Part shown: positions 63,253 to 64,000 of the stretch, one piece after another
How the letters are laid out: each line of letters begins with the position of its first letter
Position numbering within the stretch: position 1 is the first letter of the stretch
Assembly (NCBI RefSeq): GCF_020564625.1
Contig: NZ_JAJBZT010000008.1
Coordinates: forward strand, 84,196 to 148,195
Direction of reading: 5' to 3'
Length of the DNA: 64,000 nucleotides
Origin: Leeia speluncae
GTDB lineage: Bacteria; Pseudomonadota; Gammaproteobacteria; Burkholderiales; Leeiaceae
Program-made: the position numbers and the translations under genes
Notes under the pieces: model-generated
Databases searched by the model: none
Seen by the model: the letters and a program-made list of their open reading frames with translations, nothing else
Told to the model about the DNA's origin: nothing

Positions 63253-63677
63253 AGTTTAGATTGTTTACTTTGCTCTTGTTGTTTCCTCTTTTTGCAGAGG
63301 CTAAATGGATAAATGTTACTGAAAATATGGGCATCCAGATGTATTATGATAATGCGACGGTGACTTCAAAAGGTTCAGTTAAACGCTTTATGCTGTTACT
63401 TGACTATGGTAAAGAAAATGAAGCAAGTTTTATGTTGAATGGCGAGTCTAGGTACATAAAATTTTATTCTGCTACGACATTGGCTTACCTTACATGCAAT
63501 GTACCTAAAATTTATTTTGCTGCGTTTGCTTACTATTCATTGCCAATGGCACAAGGAGAAGAGTTAGCGCAAGAAACTCAATTTTCTCGATTTGAAGATA
63601 TGCCAAAAATGGAATCAAAGAGTCTCCAAGATTGGCCAAAGTTACAATTATTTGCTAATCGTCTTTGTAAGAAGTAA
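63243..63677 (+). CDS. Exported Adhesin_E-like small protein
   Basis: A 144-residue exported protein with a signal peptide ending near AEA-K. The mature start KWINVTEN and YYDNATVTSKGSVKRFMLLLDY pattern resembles the surface-adhesin E family. The TTG start at 63243 has GGAAGG at 63231-63236 with good spacing; ATG at 63249 is the alternative. It overlaps the end of the lipoprotein gene and is probably co-transcribed with it. Confidence 0.6.
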   Translation: MSMKFRLFTLLLLFPLFAEAKWINVTENMGIQMYYDNATVTSKGSVKRFMLLLDYGKENEASFMLNGESRYIKFYSATTLAYLTCNVPKIYFAAFAYYSLPMAQGEELAQETQFSRFEDMPKMESKSLQDWPKLQLFANRLCKK

Positions 63678-63705
63678 TAAACAGATTTAAATATCGATGA
63701 TCAAT

Positions 63706-63732
63706 GGCCGTCTTGTTGCAGACGGCCTTTTT
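63706..63732. terminator. Terminator between adhesin-like gene and aldehyde dehydrogenase
   Basis: An 8-bp stem, GGCCGTCT (63706-63713) and AGACGGCC (63720-63727), followed by TTTTT. It can end the plus-strand pair, and it is the intact partner of the diverged copy at 61909. Confidence 0.85.
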
Positions 63733-63738
63733 ACATCA

Positions 63739-64000
63739 TTAATACGCAATACAAACTGATTTCAATTCAGTGAAGTTCTCCACCGCGCCGCGACCAAACT
63801 CACGACCGACGCCAGATTGCTTATGGCCACCAAAAGGCATGTTCGGGTCGAGTGGGATGTGGCTGTTTACCCAGACGGTACCGGCTTGGATTTCTGGCAC
63901 CACGTGCATGACAGTCGGCAAATTGTCTGACCAGACACTGGCCGCTAGGCCGTATGGGGTATCGTTTGCAAGGTGAATAGCTTCTTCGGTGGTATCAAAC
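63739..64000 (-). CDS. Aldehyde dehydrogenase, C-terminal part (5' end outside window)
   Basis: The last 86 residues of an aldehyde dehydrogenase on the minus strand; the frame stays open to the window edge. The C-terminal family features are ANDTPYGLAASVW, GTVWVNSHIPLDPNMPFGG and KQSGVGREFG. The form resembles phenylacetaldehyde or gamma-aminobutyraldehyde dehydrogenases, but the catalytic cysteine lies outside the window, so the substrate is open. Confidence 0.85.
   Translation of the reverse strand, partial: FDTTEEAIHLANDTPYGLAASVWSDNLPTVMHVVPEIQAGTVWVNSHIPLDPNMPFGGHKQSGVGREFGRGAVENFTELKSVCIAY

Overview
The window reads as a chromosomal segment of a free-living, motile Gram-negative bacterium. 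Lipoprotein and Tat signals, a TolC-like protein, CusF/CopA-type copper proteins, YajQ, CRY-DASH and FeS-type photolyases, and a leucine-degradation gene pair point to a betaproteobacterium, perhaps in or near the Neisseriales. That placement is an impression from protein style and is not tested. The core is of moderate GC. A clearly AT-rich accessory patch lies at about 2.5-5.5 kb. No rRNA, tRNA, CRISPR array or insertion sequence was recognised.

Layout. (1) 1-2338: the end of a leucine/isovalerate catabolic operon (biotin-containing subunit of methylcrotonyl-CoA carboxylase, then HMG-CoA lyase). (2) 2.6-5.6 kb: an AT-rich island of unrecognised genes, including two tandem paralogous membrane-anchored proteins. 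(3) 5.6-8.4 kb: an alcohol dehydrogenase with a divergent AraC regulator, and an LprI-like secreted protein. (4) 8.4-12.0 kb: a large multi-PAS GGDEF-EAL protein. (5) 12.5-33.6 kb: a catabolic island, described below. (6) 33.6-43 kb: housekeeping and regulatory genes (YajQ with a sigma54 response regulator, RNase T2, UPF0303, uvrB, a diguanylate cyclase, SemiSWEET, a CorA variant). (7) 43-49.5 kb: a six-gene minus-strand operon with three different cryptochrome/photolyase-family proteins, a DUF2256 protein too short for ordinary ORF cut-offs, an FAD oxidoreductase and an SDR. (8) 49.7-53 kb: a kinase and class III PLP enzyme pair resembling hydroxylysine kinase plus a phospho-lyase, followed by an EamA transporter. 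(9) 53-56 kb: a WG-repeat/Sel1-repeat protein. (10) 56.2-61.9 kb: a copper module divergent from a CopRS-type two-component system. (11) 61.9-64 kb: gene relics (aldehyde dehydrogenase tail, EamA fragment), two exported proteins, and the 3' end of an intact aldehyde dehydrogenase.

The most interesting system is the 12.5-33.6 kb catabolic island. Eight near-identical 14-bp palindromes (consensus TGTAAWCGWTTACA) lie upstream of five transcription units in it. They are best explained as operators of the LacI-family regulator encoded at 19539. The units encode: cupin, RutD-like hydrolase, aspartate dehydrogenase, SDR, NIPSNAP and a proline-racemase-family enzyme; an aldehyde dehydrogenase; a chemoreceptor with an MFS transporter and a CidA/CidB-like pair; an NCS1 permease with a GMC oxidoreductase; and a second cupin. 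A second proline-racemase-family enzyme, an Old-Yellow-Enzyme-type oxidoreductase, a LysR regulator and aspartate ammonia-lyase follow. Sensing, uptake, oxidation, hydrolysis and two aspartate-consuming exits therefore sit under apparently shared control. I could not identify the substrate. A nitrogen-containing small molecule, possibly heterocyclic, that ends in aspartate-level intermediates is the best inference.
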